A stretch of 64,000 bases of DNA from Polytrichum commune (lineage: Eukaryota; Streptophyta; Polytrichopsida; Polytrichales; Polytrichaceae). The stretch is from the NCBI GenBank assembly GCA_950295325.1, contig OX485805.1, forward strand, positions 3,038,501-3,102,500, written 5' to 3'. A program made the translations under genes and the position numbers. Under the pieces are notes generated by a model. That model did not search any database, had not been told where the DNA came from, and was given only the letters and a program-made list of their open reading frames with translations. Positions within the stretch are counted from its first letter, which is position 1; the number at the start of each line of letters is the position of its first letter. Shown here piece after piece: positions 1 to 9,170 of this stretch.

Positions 1-336
1 ATTTCAATGAATTATTATTCACGTGGGTCCTCACACATGATAAAATAAAATAAATCCACGGTTGTGAGCGTTTGGAGTGTCATGGTCTCATGGTTTTGTG
101 TTAAGCCTATCTCCAAGAGGTGGTTTTGGAAAATAGTCCAAGTGACTATGAAACCATGATCCATTTGATGCCATGTAGGGATCCATGTAGACTTTATATC
201 CATTTTACATTCACATACTCCATTGGTCCTTCAAGTGTAGTGTGAAGCGAACTTGGACCTGCTCTGCCTTTTCCACCAATGAGAGTGCTTGAAGTGCAAT
301 GGTCACGGGCTCTCAGTCTCATGTGTGAAGTGGCCC
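1..336 (-). mobile_element. Tourist-like MITE, copy 1 (cut by window edge)
   Basis: This stretch is the reverse complement of the left part of the element at 2603-3113. It ends in the same terminal repeat, seen here as TGTGTGAAGTGGCCC, followed by TAA at 337-339. The other end lies outside the window. The shared inner block includes the stretch about nine bases from each end that carries GACTGAGAGCCC. A 3-bp TAA target site plus a GGGCC-type terminal repeat is what Tourist (PIF/Harbinger-derived) MITEs show. No coding capacity is visible. Confidence 0.7.
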
Positions 337-375
337 TAAGTTGCACTGCACCGTTTAGGGTATTTAGTGTCAAAG

Positions 376-781
376 GGCCTAAAATGCACTAAATATCATA
401 TTTAGTGTCACCAATTATGGTTGTCTTGCTCAATACTAAAATTGGAAACTGCGGTGTAGTGTCACAAACACTAGATGTTCACCCAACAATATTTGTCATT
501 CCTTGTAAATTTTTTTGGGGCATACTAGATTTACAATGTTGCAAGTATTGTCACTTACTAAGTGATTTTTCATCCAGATTACAATCATCCATGACAATAT
601 TTCATCACAGATTTGTAAGGATGCAAATATTACCAAACTTTGTTTCAATAGTTGACATTTGGATGAACTGAAAGTAAGTTGGGATGTCAATATTTATAAA
701 CTTATTCATAGAAAGTGTCACAAAAAAGTTATCGTAGTGGCAGGAAATGCCATATGACACTAAATAGCATATTTAGTGTAG
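376..781. repeat. Short inverted-repeat element, TTTAGTGT family, copy 1
   Basis: The stretch starts with CACTAAATATCATATTTAGTG and ends with the related block CACTAAATAGCATATTTAGTG, followed by TAG. Each end is itself a small palindrome. A second copy lies inverted at 29058-29437 and shares the subterminal stretch around CACCAATTATGG and CTTGCTCAATACTAA. The same end sequence bounds the large palindrome at 22083-22668. It is a non-autonomous inverted-repeat family with no coding capacity; the superfamily is not decided. Confidence 0.6.
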
Positions 782-1145
782 ATGCCAAGAGGTCTCAAAG
801 TGTCAAGTTCGGTCATTGTCAATTTGATACTATTCGTCAACATAAGTAACTTTTTGAAGCAAAAAAAAATTCACATTATGATATTTAATATAGCAAATTT
901 GGATACTTGAAATGATCGTTTTGCATTTTAACTTTTAACATTCAAAGGGAAGATACTAATTACCTTCAATGATGTAGATCTTTGAAGGCTTAGGGGATCA
1001 ACGAAATCCAAATGGATGAAAAATCCACATGACCTCCCTACATGGTAAAAAAGTGGATAATGTTTTATCATCTACTAGATATTGCATAAGGTCCATAGAA
1101 AAGGAGGTTGGGTCTAACACAAGTGAACTTGAGACCCGGTGTGAA
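782..1145. other. Unassigned AT-rich intergenic sequence
   Basis: No gene or defined repeat end is recognised between the inverted-repeat element on the left and the kinesin-derived fragment on the right. Open frames here are short and look accidental. Confidence 0.4.
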
Positions 1146-1910
1146 CTAGCCCTTGGAGTCTTGCTCCGCTTCAACTCCAAAGCGTGTTCCTGCTGAAGTT
1201 GAGAAAGGGTGGCACTAAGGTAGAAATACCATAACCCGTGAAAATAAGGTGATTCGCATTGAAGATCTGGTCTTACAATCACGAGATAATTTTCCAAGAT
1301 AGACGAGAAGGTTTCATGAAGAATGCAAGTTGTTTCATATTTTTCTGCCCTATACAAATAATGCTACAATCTTTCAAAGTGGAAAGTTATGAAACCCCCT
1401 ACTCATTCACTAGATTCTCCCTACACCGAACACGGTACTCCGCATTTCCATACAGAACATCACCTAAACCAGTTACCTCATGAGTACATTAACACTTGAC
1501 TCCCATTGGCTACACTAAGTGTACACGCATTGAAGTTGCGGCCTCGCCATGATCGGTTTAGAAATGACACTTCACTATTATGACAGCGGTCTAGTGCACG
1601 GGTAGAGGGTGGTTAAGTGGTTTGGATATTTCAACCCTATGTTTCTCCTCTGGCCTCGAATTATAATTCTTGCTTTGCCCTCTCCAACTCCATTTCCAGT
1701 AGCTAAATTGTCTGTCGCAAGTCTCTCAGTGTTCATTTTTTTTTTTTGAGACTGAAGGCCAAACAGCCAGCGCCAAAATGGATACCACAAAAGAAAAAAC
1801 ACGGTGTTCATTCTGATGTAACTCTCTCTGTGGAAACTCCTGCTCACTTACTGGATCAGTTTGAACACCATATTCCACATTGTGATGCCATTAAAAATAG
1901 AATGTTCTCA
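1146..1910 (-). pseudogene. Kinesin-8 exon 9/intron fragment, split by a MITE
   Basis: Read on the minus strand, this is a degenerate copy of part of the kinesin gene at 9171-15126. Bases 1168-1217 and 1637-1735 match the first coiled-coil part of kinesin exon 9 (original about 10010-10150); residues [14 protein letters not shown] are still readable. Bases 1801-1860 match the start of exon 9. Bases 1865-1910 then jump to kinesin intron 7 (original about 10820-10865), so exon 8 is missing. A 419-bp MITE lies inside the exon copy at 1218-1636, and a purine/T-rich insert lies near 1735-1800. More intron-7 pieces follow at about 2528-2575 and 3231-3287 beyond further insertions. Introns came along with exons, so the copy arose by DNA duplication and not through a spliced RNA. 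No function is expected. Confidence 0.8.
1218..1636 (+). mobile_element. MITE with GGTAGAAATACC ends, copy 1
   Basis: The left end reads AGGTAGAAATACCATAACCC and the right end is a decayed inverted copy (GGATATTTCAACC). The 3-bp CTA at 1215-1217 is repeated at 1637-1639. The uninterrupted kinesin exon 9 at about 10060 has a single CTA at the matching point and so serves as an empty site; the exon sequence resumes directly after the MITE. Copies 2 to 4 lie at 3515-3940, 34589-35014 and 37289-37697. No open frame is plausible. The 3-bp target duplication fits PIF/Harbinger-type MITEs, but the superfamily is inferred. Confidence 0.85.
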
Positions 1911-1938
1911 TTGTGTATTCTCATTTTTGTATTTAAAT

Positions 1939-2527
1939 CTACAACCATGTGGAAAGCGTCATGAGGACAACCCACCAGCTTCAAAATATCACATTTGTAT
2001 ATTCAAAGAGGTTTTCCTTGCTAAAGAGTGGAATTATTTCCGTCTTACGCAGAAGAAACTAGACTACCTCCATCTGGAGGAATTTCTCAAATATGAATGT
2101 GAATTGTACTTGAAGCAACCATTGACATCACCACAACGCAAGATCGTTGCCGCTCACTACGCCTTGAGTCATAGACTTGCCATTGAAACTGGACGGAGGT
2201 CAACCATATATCCCTATCTCTAGAGATAATGGATTATGCCACTTTTGTTCTTGTGATGCACTTCAAACGAGGCACACTTTGTGTTGGAGTGTCCCCTTTA
2301 TAACTCCATTACAGATAAGTTTCAATCACTACTTTGAGAAGGTAGTGTTAGGGAGCATCAAGTCTTTCTTTTAATTGGACCAACAAGTTGATGATATCAG
2401 CCTCTACCTCACGGAGGCCACTTGACTCCGCCACTCTTAGGGAAATAGTTGGTTTGACACCACCTTCATGTTTCTTGTGTCCCATGAGCCTTCCGGCTTC
2501 CCGGACTCTAAAAGCAATTTCAATTCA
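1939..2527 (+). mobile_element. LINE 3' fragment (zinc-knuckle region)
   Basis: Conceptual translation gives the C-terminal part of a non-LTR retrotransposon ORF2: a stretch with YLHLEEFLKYECELYLKQP, then in another frame LCHFCSCDALQ followed by a Cys/His cluster typical of the zf-RVT region. The same protein segment occurs at 7522-8215 and, inverted, at 25566-25860. The copy is 5' truncated, has an internal deletion near 1965, and carries frameshifts near 2200 and stops. It sits inside the kinesin intron-7 copy, which resumes near 2528. It cannot encode an active element. Confidence 0.75.
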
Positions 2528-2602
2528 TTGAGGAGATTGATTCATGTAGCATCAAAGTACTTCATGAATAAGCCCATAGTGCTTAAAGATTTCACAAACT
2601 AA

Positions 2603-3113
2603 GGGCCACTTCACACACGAGACTGAGAGCCCATGACCAATAGTACACTTCAAGCACTCTCATTGGTGGGAAAAGGCAGAGCCGGTCCAAGTTCGCTTCA
2701 CACTACGCTTGAGGGACCAACGGAGTATGTGAATGCAAGATGGATGTAAAACCTACATGGATTCCTACATGACATCAAATGGATCATGGTTTCATGATCA
2801 CTTGGACTACTTTCAAAAACCACCTCTTGGAGGTAGGCCTAACACAAAACAAAGAGACCTACGGCACTCCGAATGCTCACAACCGTGGATTTATTCTACT
2901 TTATCATGCATGAAGATCCGCACGAATAAAAATTCATTGAAATAGCATTTGGTTGAAGACCCCGGTCACATATGACTTCACACTACACTTGACTCAGAGT
3001 CCACAACCACACTACATGATTCTAGAAGTGTGTTGGGACAGCCTTTCGACACTTTTCTTTTAGGCTCTCACAACTTCATGGTCACGGCTCTTGGCTCGTG
3101 TGTGAAGTGGCCC
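2603..3113 (+). mobile_element. Tourist-like MITE, copy 2 (complete)
   Basis: The element is 511 bp. The terminal inverted repeat GGGCCACTTCACACACGAG at 2603-2621 is matched exactly by its reverse complement at 3095-3113. TAA at 2600-2602 is repeated at 3114-3116. A TAA target duplication with GGGCC termini is diagnostic for Tourist-like elements. The other copies are at 1-336 (inverted, partial) and 38274-38775. It is non-coding and would depend on a PIF/Harbinger transposase supplied elsewhere. Confidence 0.85.
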
Positions 3114-3230
3114 TAATATCTTAAAGAAAGAAACCTTTCAAAAGTCATGTTCAAAATAAAATAAAAACAAAACCTTCCACAGTTACACCAATCATTGCTG
3201 CATGTTTTGAAAGCAAAGAAGAAATCACCA

Positions 3231-3287
3231 CCACCAGCACCCAGCAGGGTGGCCAACCCCACTCAAATGTCGGCGACCAAGAAACCA
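3231..3287 (-). pseudogene. Kinesin intron-7 scrap
   Basis: The block containing GGGTGGCCAACCCCACTC matches kinesin intron 7 (about 10950-10985, GGGGTGGCCAATCCCACTC). It continues the broken kinesin copy that starts at 1146, after the LINE and Tourist insertions. Confidence 0.6.
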
Positions 3288-3329
3288 AACTGTGACGATC
3301 ATCGTTTCGAGAGTAACGTAATCGTCATC

Positions 3330-3512
3330 GTCTGCAACAGAGCGAGCAGTGGGAATGAATGTTCATATCATCATCATCATCATCATCATCGTGAGTCCAT
3401 GCGAGACTGCATGCTGTGGTCTGCCAAAGGTGATAGAATGATGGTGTCAGTGCATTCTTGTCTGCAGCAATCGCAGTTTCATGTGTGCAGGGATCAATGT
3501 TTCATGAAGAAT
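3330..3512. repeat. Segment duplicated (inverted) at 34080-34385, with an ATC microsatellite
   Basis: An (ATC)n run occupies about 3368-3391; the open frame through it would give a His tract, which is a microsatellite artefact. The part around CAGTGCATTCT and TGCAGCAATC has an inverted, diverged partner near 34330-34380. Both partners lie directly beside a copy of the same MITE. Confidence 0.55.
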
Positions 3513-3514
3513 TG

Positions 3515-3940
3515 AGGTAGAAATACCATAACCTGTGTGAAAAATAAGGCGATTCGCATTGAAGATCTGGTCTGACAATCATGAGGTAATCTTCCAAGAT
3601 AGACGAGAAGGATTCATGAAGAATGCAAGTTGTTTCATTATTTTTCTGCCCTATACAAAAAGAATGCTACAATTTTTCAAAGTGGGAAGTTGTCCAACCC
3701 CCTACTCGTTCACTAGATTCTCCCTACACCGAACACGGTAATCCACATTTCCATACAGAGCATCGCCTAGATCGGTTACCTCATGAGTACATTAACACTT
3801 GACTTCCATTAGCTACACTAAGTGTACACGCATTGAAATTGTTGTCGAAGCATGATCGGTTTTAGAAACGGCACTTCACCATTATGACGGCAGTCTAGGG
3901 CATGATTAGAAGGTGGATAACGGGCTATGGTATTTCTACC
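3515..3940 (+). mobile_element. MITE with GGTAGAAATACC ends, copy 2
   Basis: The left end is AGGTAGAAATACCATAACC and the right end is the inverted GGGCTATGGTATTTCTACC, so the two ends pair over about 19 bases with few mismatches. The interior is similar throughout to the copy at 1218-1636 (for example GATTCGCATTGAAGATCTGG). The flanks TTG and TTA are not an exact target duplication, which suggests age. Non-coding. Confidence 0.8.
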
Positions 3941-4139
3941 TTAGAGCTTACTCCAAACTTCAGTTCAGAATTGAGCCCAGTCTTCATGCCTGCCCACCTG
4001 CCTGCACGTTAACGCTCCACTCATTAACAAAAATTCAAAAACCTCTGACCAGTGCTTGTGATGTCCATCATTTCCTTCCCAAACTTCGCTTCACTTCTAC
4101 GAAAACTCCTTCCCTCCCACAAGATTCGGTGTTGAAATG

Positions 4140-4860
4140 ACACAAATTAATCATCTCCGGGTCGGTTCCTTCATTCAACATAAAAACTCGACCGCTATAC
4201 ATTTTGTGGCTGACTCAACTCCAAGTGACTTAGACTAGATTGATGTGGGGGTCTTTGAAGCTAATTTCATTGTCAAATCGATAGAATTCATAACAGGATT
4301 TCAAACTGCATATGAATCAAGGCGGCTTTTTATGTTGGGATGAATGAGAGGTATACTTGTATGCGATTCTCCCTTGTTGTCTTTTTACAATTTTCACACC
4401 ACTTATGACGTTAACATAGGCATACCAAAAACCGATACTATGTGGGTGTGGGTGTATTCCATTGTCGTACATTTGAAGCTATCATTTTTTGAAGAAACCG
4501 TTATACGATCTATGGCTTCATCAATTGTTTGTATACGAGTTCGCAACAAGTATGAAAGACAAATGCTACTTGGTCTATACTGGAGTACCTTTACCATTTC
4601 GGCACTGATTAAACTAGTGCAAGGAAAACCGATTTTTTCGGAAATTGTATTCTAGAAATCTCGAAAAACTAATATGGAAATTTTGGATTATTTCGTTTAA
4701 ATCCCGGATTGCTGAGTCTCAAAACACAAATCATAATCATTGTTCGGCTATAAATAGCCGAAGCGGTGAAGGTACTACGGTATTCATATTGAAAGTGTAT
4801 ATTGAACACACTTATTTCAAAGAGGAAGTCAGATTACATGGTCATCCGTGGCAATGACAT
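4140..4860 (-). repeat. Interspersed repeat, copy 1 (related to 33009-33480 and 54930-55560)
   Basis: The block with ATGTTGGGATGAATGAGAGG and the following GTGGGTGT..CCATTGTCGTAC stretch is the reverse complement of 33170-33320. A third related copy is at 54930-55560. All are low-copy, diverged and non-coding. The ends are not clear, so no class is assigned. The open frame at 4344-4655 shows no recognisable domain and is probably accidental. Confidence 0.5.
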
Positions 4861-5375
4861 TAACATACACTGTTACGTATTTGAATCTAGGTCACTTATA
4901 CAAGTCCATATACCTCAAAGTTTTTTTTACACATATTCTTTCTCCAATTAGAAGGATGCAATTGAGAAATAGGTTATTTGAGGTGCTTCAGGCTTTTGAC
5001 ACTTTCAGGTTAAAATAGCAATATATTGACTTTGTCCTTCCTACATCCCTTTAGCTCCTTAGCAGCTCAACCTATCTTTTCTATAAATTATTAAAATTTT
5101 AGAAAAATATTTTATTTATTGAGAGGCCCGGCGAAACTTGCATATGGTGTTAAACTCTAGTCACTCAAACAATACTCACATATTGGCTTTCAAAAAGTAT
5201 TGCATGATGACTCAACATAAGAATCGATCTTACCTAGAGCTTAGACAAAAGGATCTATATCTTCTACTCAAAGTGACCTAAAATTATTTTGGAAGAGCTT
5301 TGAAGGAAAATATGATTTGACCATGAGAAGCAATAAATTATTGCACAAAACTATACACCACAAGACAAAGTATCA
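4861..5375. other. Unassigned AT-rich sequence before the LINE
   Basis: Nothing definite is visible. The last 200 bases may belong to the decayed LINE that becomes readable at 5376, but no conserved residue pattern could be assigned. Confidence 0.35.
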
Positions 5376-6174
5376 ATGGTCATTTTGTTGCAAACATTCA
5401 ACTTCCTAATGTTTTTTTATAGGGGTACCACCTCATTACAGCAGGTTGTAAAAGCCATGTACACTATAGTATATGCAAAAGTTCGAATAAATGGCAACAC
5501 ACATGGTGAAGTAATGTCCATCATTGGTGTTAAATATGGGTGTGCCCTCGCCCACACTACTATTCCGCATGTACATTGATGAACTTGACACACATTTGGA
5601 CAAGATTAACGAGGATTTTCTATATTTTTTTAACATAGTGGTTGTCATTCTTAATGCTGACAATGTTGTTTTACTCTCTAAATCAAGAGCATGCCTAGAA
5701 AGGATTTGAACGAGCTATATGAGTTTTGCACTTTTTTTAGCATTGAAGTCAATTTAAGACTATAATCATGATATTTGGCCTTACCAAAAGGGAATTAAAC
5801 CAAGAGGCACTTTACCTAGACAAGGACCAAATTAAGATCACCCATGAATACAAATACCTTGCGATTGATTTTTATTCACATGGTTACTTTCAGCCATCTA
5901 GTAAAGGGCGTAGAATTGCAGGTATGAAAGCCTTGATGGACACTTAGAAAATAAAAAGAAATAGTTGGAGTCACAAGTTGGGAACTCAAATCCCATCTAT
6001 TCAAGGCTTTGGTGCTACCTACTTTCAAGTATCCATGGCACCAAAATTTAGGGAGGCGACTTGAAAATTCTCATTGGAAGGTTATCAAGAAGGGCATGTC
6101 AAAGCGCATTCTTCGACTACCTATCAAATTTTGCTAACCGAATTTGAAGAACTTCCCATATGCTCTCATGCTTA

Positions 6175-7521
6175 CAGTCTAACCTCGTTAATATGACACT
6201 CGTTTATATGACACCCTCGATATTACGACACATTTTCATGCGACCGAACATTTTAGTTCAAAACTCCCTCTTTTATATGACTACGACACTCGATAATATG
6301 ACATTTAGAATATCCGTTTTATCATGTTAAAGAGGTAATTAATGATAAAATTCCTTTCATTTATGTTATGTACATCTAAAATACATCCATTTCACTTGGG
6401 AACTACTTGGGAACTTCACTTATCATTTGGGAACTTAATGATAATTAGGGTTACTAGTGTAGAATGGACTTGGTTAGGGCTAGAGTGGCCTCCTTCCTAT
6501 TTATTTGCTAGGTTATGAGTTTTAAGATGTTTACAACATGGATGAGACCAGTTTGTATTTTAAAGCACATCCTAATAAAACATTAGCACAAGGGAAGGTG
6601 AAGGGTCGGAAGTTACATAAGGAATGTGTAACACTTGCTCTTGTTGTTAATTCAACTGGGACTAATAAGTTAAAGTTGCTAGTGAATTATACGTTTAAGC
6701 AACCATGATGTTTTGGAAGGTGGCAACCTCATGAGTATGTTCGGTGGCACTCAAATAACACAACTTGGATGAAGGGGGATATATTTGAAGCTTGGACAAA
6801 TGGTCAAGAATTGTTGGAGGATGGTGCGTATATTACCTGCAACATGGAATCTTGATTTTGCCCTAGTTGATGAAAGGGAGAAGAATAGAATGCAAGAAGA
6901 ATATGATGAACTTGGTGCTCTGATTTCAAAGTTGCGATTGTGTGATGATGAGATGTCAATTGAGACTTACATTCAGATGGAAGGGGAAGAGAATACTGAG
7001 CTAGAATTAACTACTGATGAGTTGGTGGATGTTGCTTTGGGAATCAATTATGCACAAGGCTTTGATCTTAACATTCATCTACATTCAATAGATGTGGATG
7101 ATGTTGCTCCACCTACAATAAAGCTTAGCGATGCTAAATGTCATGCATCATTGTCTAATTTCATCAAACAACTCTTTATATTTTGGTGTTAATGAGATTA
7201 TTAATTTTCAAAAGCTAGTAGGGAATTTAGGTAAGATGACAATTGCTAACATGGGTAGGCAACACCACAGATCTTTGAACTCCTATTTCAAGAATTCTTG
7301 AGAATATTTGTATTTGTTTGGAGTTATGAGTTATTATTTCATACAATCTATATTGCTTAAACTCGTTGTACATATTTTAAAGCACATTATGCTTATGTTT
7401 TTGTTTCCCCTCGATAGTATGACAACTTTACGCCATTTGTCTTAGTAATGAGAAGACGACACCTCGATAATACGACATTTTTTGTGTTTCCCAAACGTGT
7501 CATACTAAAGAGGGAGAACAA
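6175..7521 (+). mobile_element. pogo/Tigger-type DNA transposon, internally deleted
   Basis: The element is 1347 bp and lies inside a LINE. The ends are CAGTCTAACCTCGTTAATAT and, inverted, TTGTTCTCCCTCTTTAGTAT; both run on into GACAC, and about 17 of 25 bases match. TA at 6173-6174 is repeated at 7522-7523, the target duplication expected for the Tc1/mariner-pogo group. Its coding remnant is described separately. Subterminal repeats of the type CTCGATA.TA.GACA occur at both ends (about 6208-6225, 7410-7425 and 7463-7478). Confidence 0.8.
6538..7192 (+). pseudogene. pogo-like (DDE_1/CENP-B-related) transposase remnant
   Basis: From 6538 the frame reads MDETSLYFKAHPNKTLAQG, which carries the first catalytic Asp region of pogo/Tigger/jerky transposases. 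It continues through VTLALVVNSTGTNKLKLL and, after an in-frame TGA where the family has Arg, FGRWQPHEYVRWHSN. Near 6780 the frame shifts to the C-terminal part (KNCWRMVRILPATWN and an acidic tail) that ends at 7192. The N-terminal helix-turn-helix DNA-binding domain and the central part with the other catalytic acidic residues are missing. The protein is therefore dead as a transposase. The call rests on motif recognition; a profile search against DDE_1 would settle it. Confidence 0.75.
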
Positions 7522-8215
7522 TACTATGGGCTTTCAACAACGGCTCGCCCACCTATCCAAACAAGGATTTAATGCTTGGCACAAATTGACAACCATTAGG
7601 AAGACATTGTGGGGTCTATCTCATTGGGAAACTCATGACAAACCAACCGCATCAAAAACAACATAAAATGATATCATGGAGGCTTTTCTTGCAACATAGT
7701 GGAACTCTCTACATATCTAAGGGAAGACACTAGATTACCTCCACTCTAAAGATTTTCTCAAATACAAATGTGAATTGTACTGACTCCACTGACTCCACCA
7801 CCACGCAAGAACATTGCTGCCTACCACACCTCGAACCATAGACTTGCTATTGAAATTGGACAATGGACAATTATCTATATCACTAGAGATACTAGACTAT
7901 GCCACTTTTGCTCCTCTAATGCAATTAAAAATGAGGCACATTTGTGTTGGAATATCTCTTATTTAACCCCGTTAGTGATAAGTTTCCATCACTATTGGAG
8001 AACATAGTTCACATTCTAAGGAGCTTCAAGTCTTTCTTTCAACTAGACCATCAAGTTGACATTATTAACCTCTATCTCAGAGGCTACTGCACTTCGCCAC
8101 TCTAGAGAATTAGCTAGTTCGAAACCGTCCTGACATACTTCAATCCCACTTGCCTTTTCGACTTCCCGGACTTCAAAATCAACTTCGTCTCATTGATGTC
8201 TGATTTTTTTTTAAA

Positions 8216-9170
8216 TGAGGGAACTCAATTCTTCTCCAAGTTCTCAGATCTTTAATTTATCAAACAGTCCACAACATTGAATACTTTTCCAACCTATTGA
8301 CAGAAGTTGATTAAATCACCCGTGACTTATGTTCACATAGATGCATGAGAAGTCTCCAGACACTACAAGCTCATGTAGTTTCTGGTGACTTTGCATGTAA
8401 TCTGGTAATTTCGCATGTATTTTGGCAATTTCCAACACCCAGGGCAAGTTGGTGAACAAGCCTTAGACGCGCAAGAGAAAGTGACAACATGGTGAATATG
8501 TGTATATATATATATCGATAGGCTTATGAACAGTTTGCAAGGGGGTCAAGAGTCCCCCAGCTATATGAAGAATTGATTACTGTTATGATACATAGGTACC
8601 ACATTGTGGTCTAACCTCCAGATGACCACAAGCATGGCAGGAGGGCGAAGTCGATAAACTAAACCTACGAGCAATCGCCTCATCGTGAGTCATCCTTGGA
8701 TGATACTTCTCCCTCGAACCTGTAAATCTCAAAATTGGCACGCCGCCGCACGAGATGATGTAGGACTGGCCCTCAATGTCGTAATTGGTTCAGAGAGGGG
8801 AGATGAATTTATGAGGAAACATAAATCAACCATGGGATTGGCGACGGGAAAATCCAGGCTGGGGACACCCACGACAGCATTTTGTCAAGAACAATTTTGT
8901 AGTCATATACGGCCGCGTGTATTAACAGTAATTGAAGTCTTCAAACTCAGCGTTGTATGACCTCTCACTGCTTAAGAGCACCTACAAAAGAAATGAAGAC
9001 TGACTCAATAACATGGCAACACACACATAACCTTTTGGCACACTCACAACACCTGGCTTCTCATTTATTGCAGGATCGTCATCATAACATTGTTATGCAG
9101 ATGAATCAGATGACTCCCTTCGATGTTGGTGGACCTACGTGTAAAATAACAAGACGCACATAAATCAAAT
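8216..9170. other. Intergenic / probable kinesin 3' region
   Basis: This stretch lies downstream of the kinesin stop codon on the minus strand. A (TA)n run sits at about 8503-8518. Open frames (for example 8685-8960 on the plus strand) have no recognisable domain. On the minus strand, a sequence ending TTTTGTAG just before about 8985 could be the acceptor of an alternative last kinesin exon. Confidence 0.35.

Larger units (their letters stand above)
5376..8215 (+). mobile_element. Decayed LINE (non-LTR retrotransposon) with nested pogo element
   Basis: Two blocks, 5376-6174 and 7522-8215, belong to one LINE. The first gives reverse transcriptase motifs in shifting frames: AKVRINGNTHGEVMSIIGV, then YIDELDTHLDKIN, then ADNVVLLSKS. 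The last is the catalytic box, where the family has two consecutive aspartates; the second is Asn here. Stops and frameshifts are frequent. The second block continues with GFQQRLAHLS and the Cys/His-rich C-terminus (LCHFCSS). The DNA between (6175-7521) is a separate insertion, and removing it rejoins the reading frame across its single TA target site. The LINE is inactive. It resembles the scraps at 1939-2527 and 25566-25860. Confidence 0.85.

Noticed and set aside
3195-3515. Open frame with a His tract
   Set aside because: The tract is an ATC microsatellite and the rest is kinesin-intron-derived and duplicated sequence.
8503-8518. TATA box candidate
   Set aside because: It is a (TA)n microsatellite downstream of the kinesin gene with no gene starting nearby.
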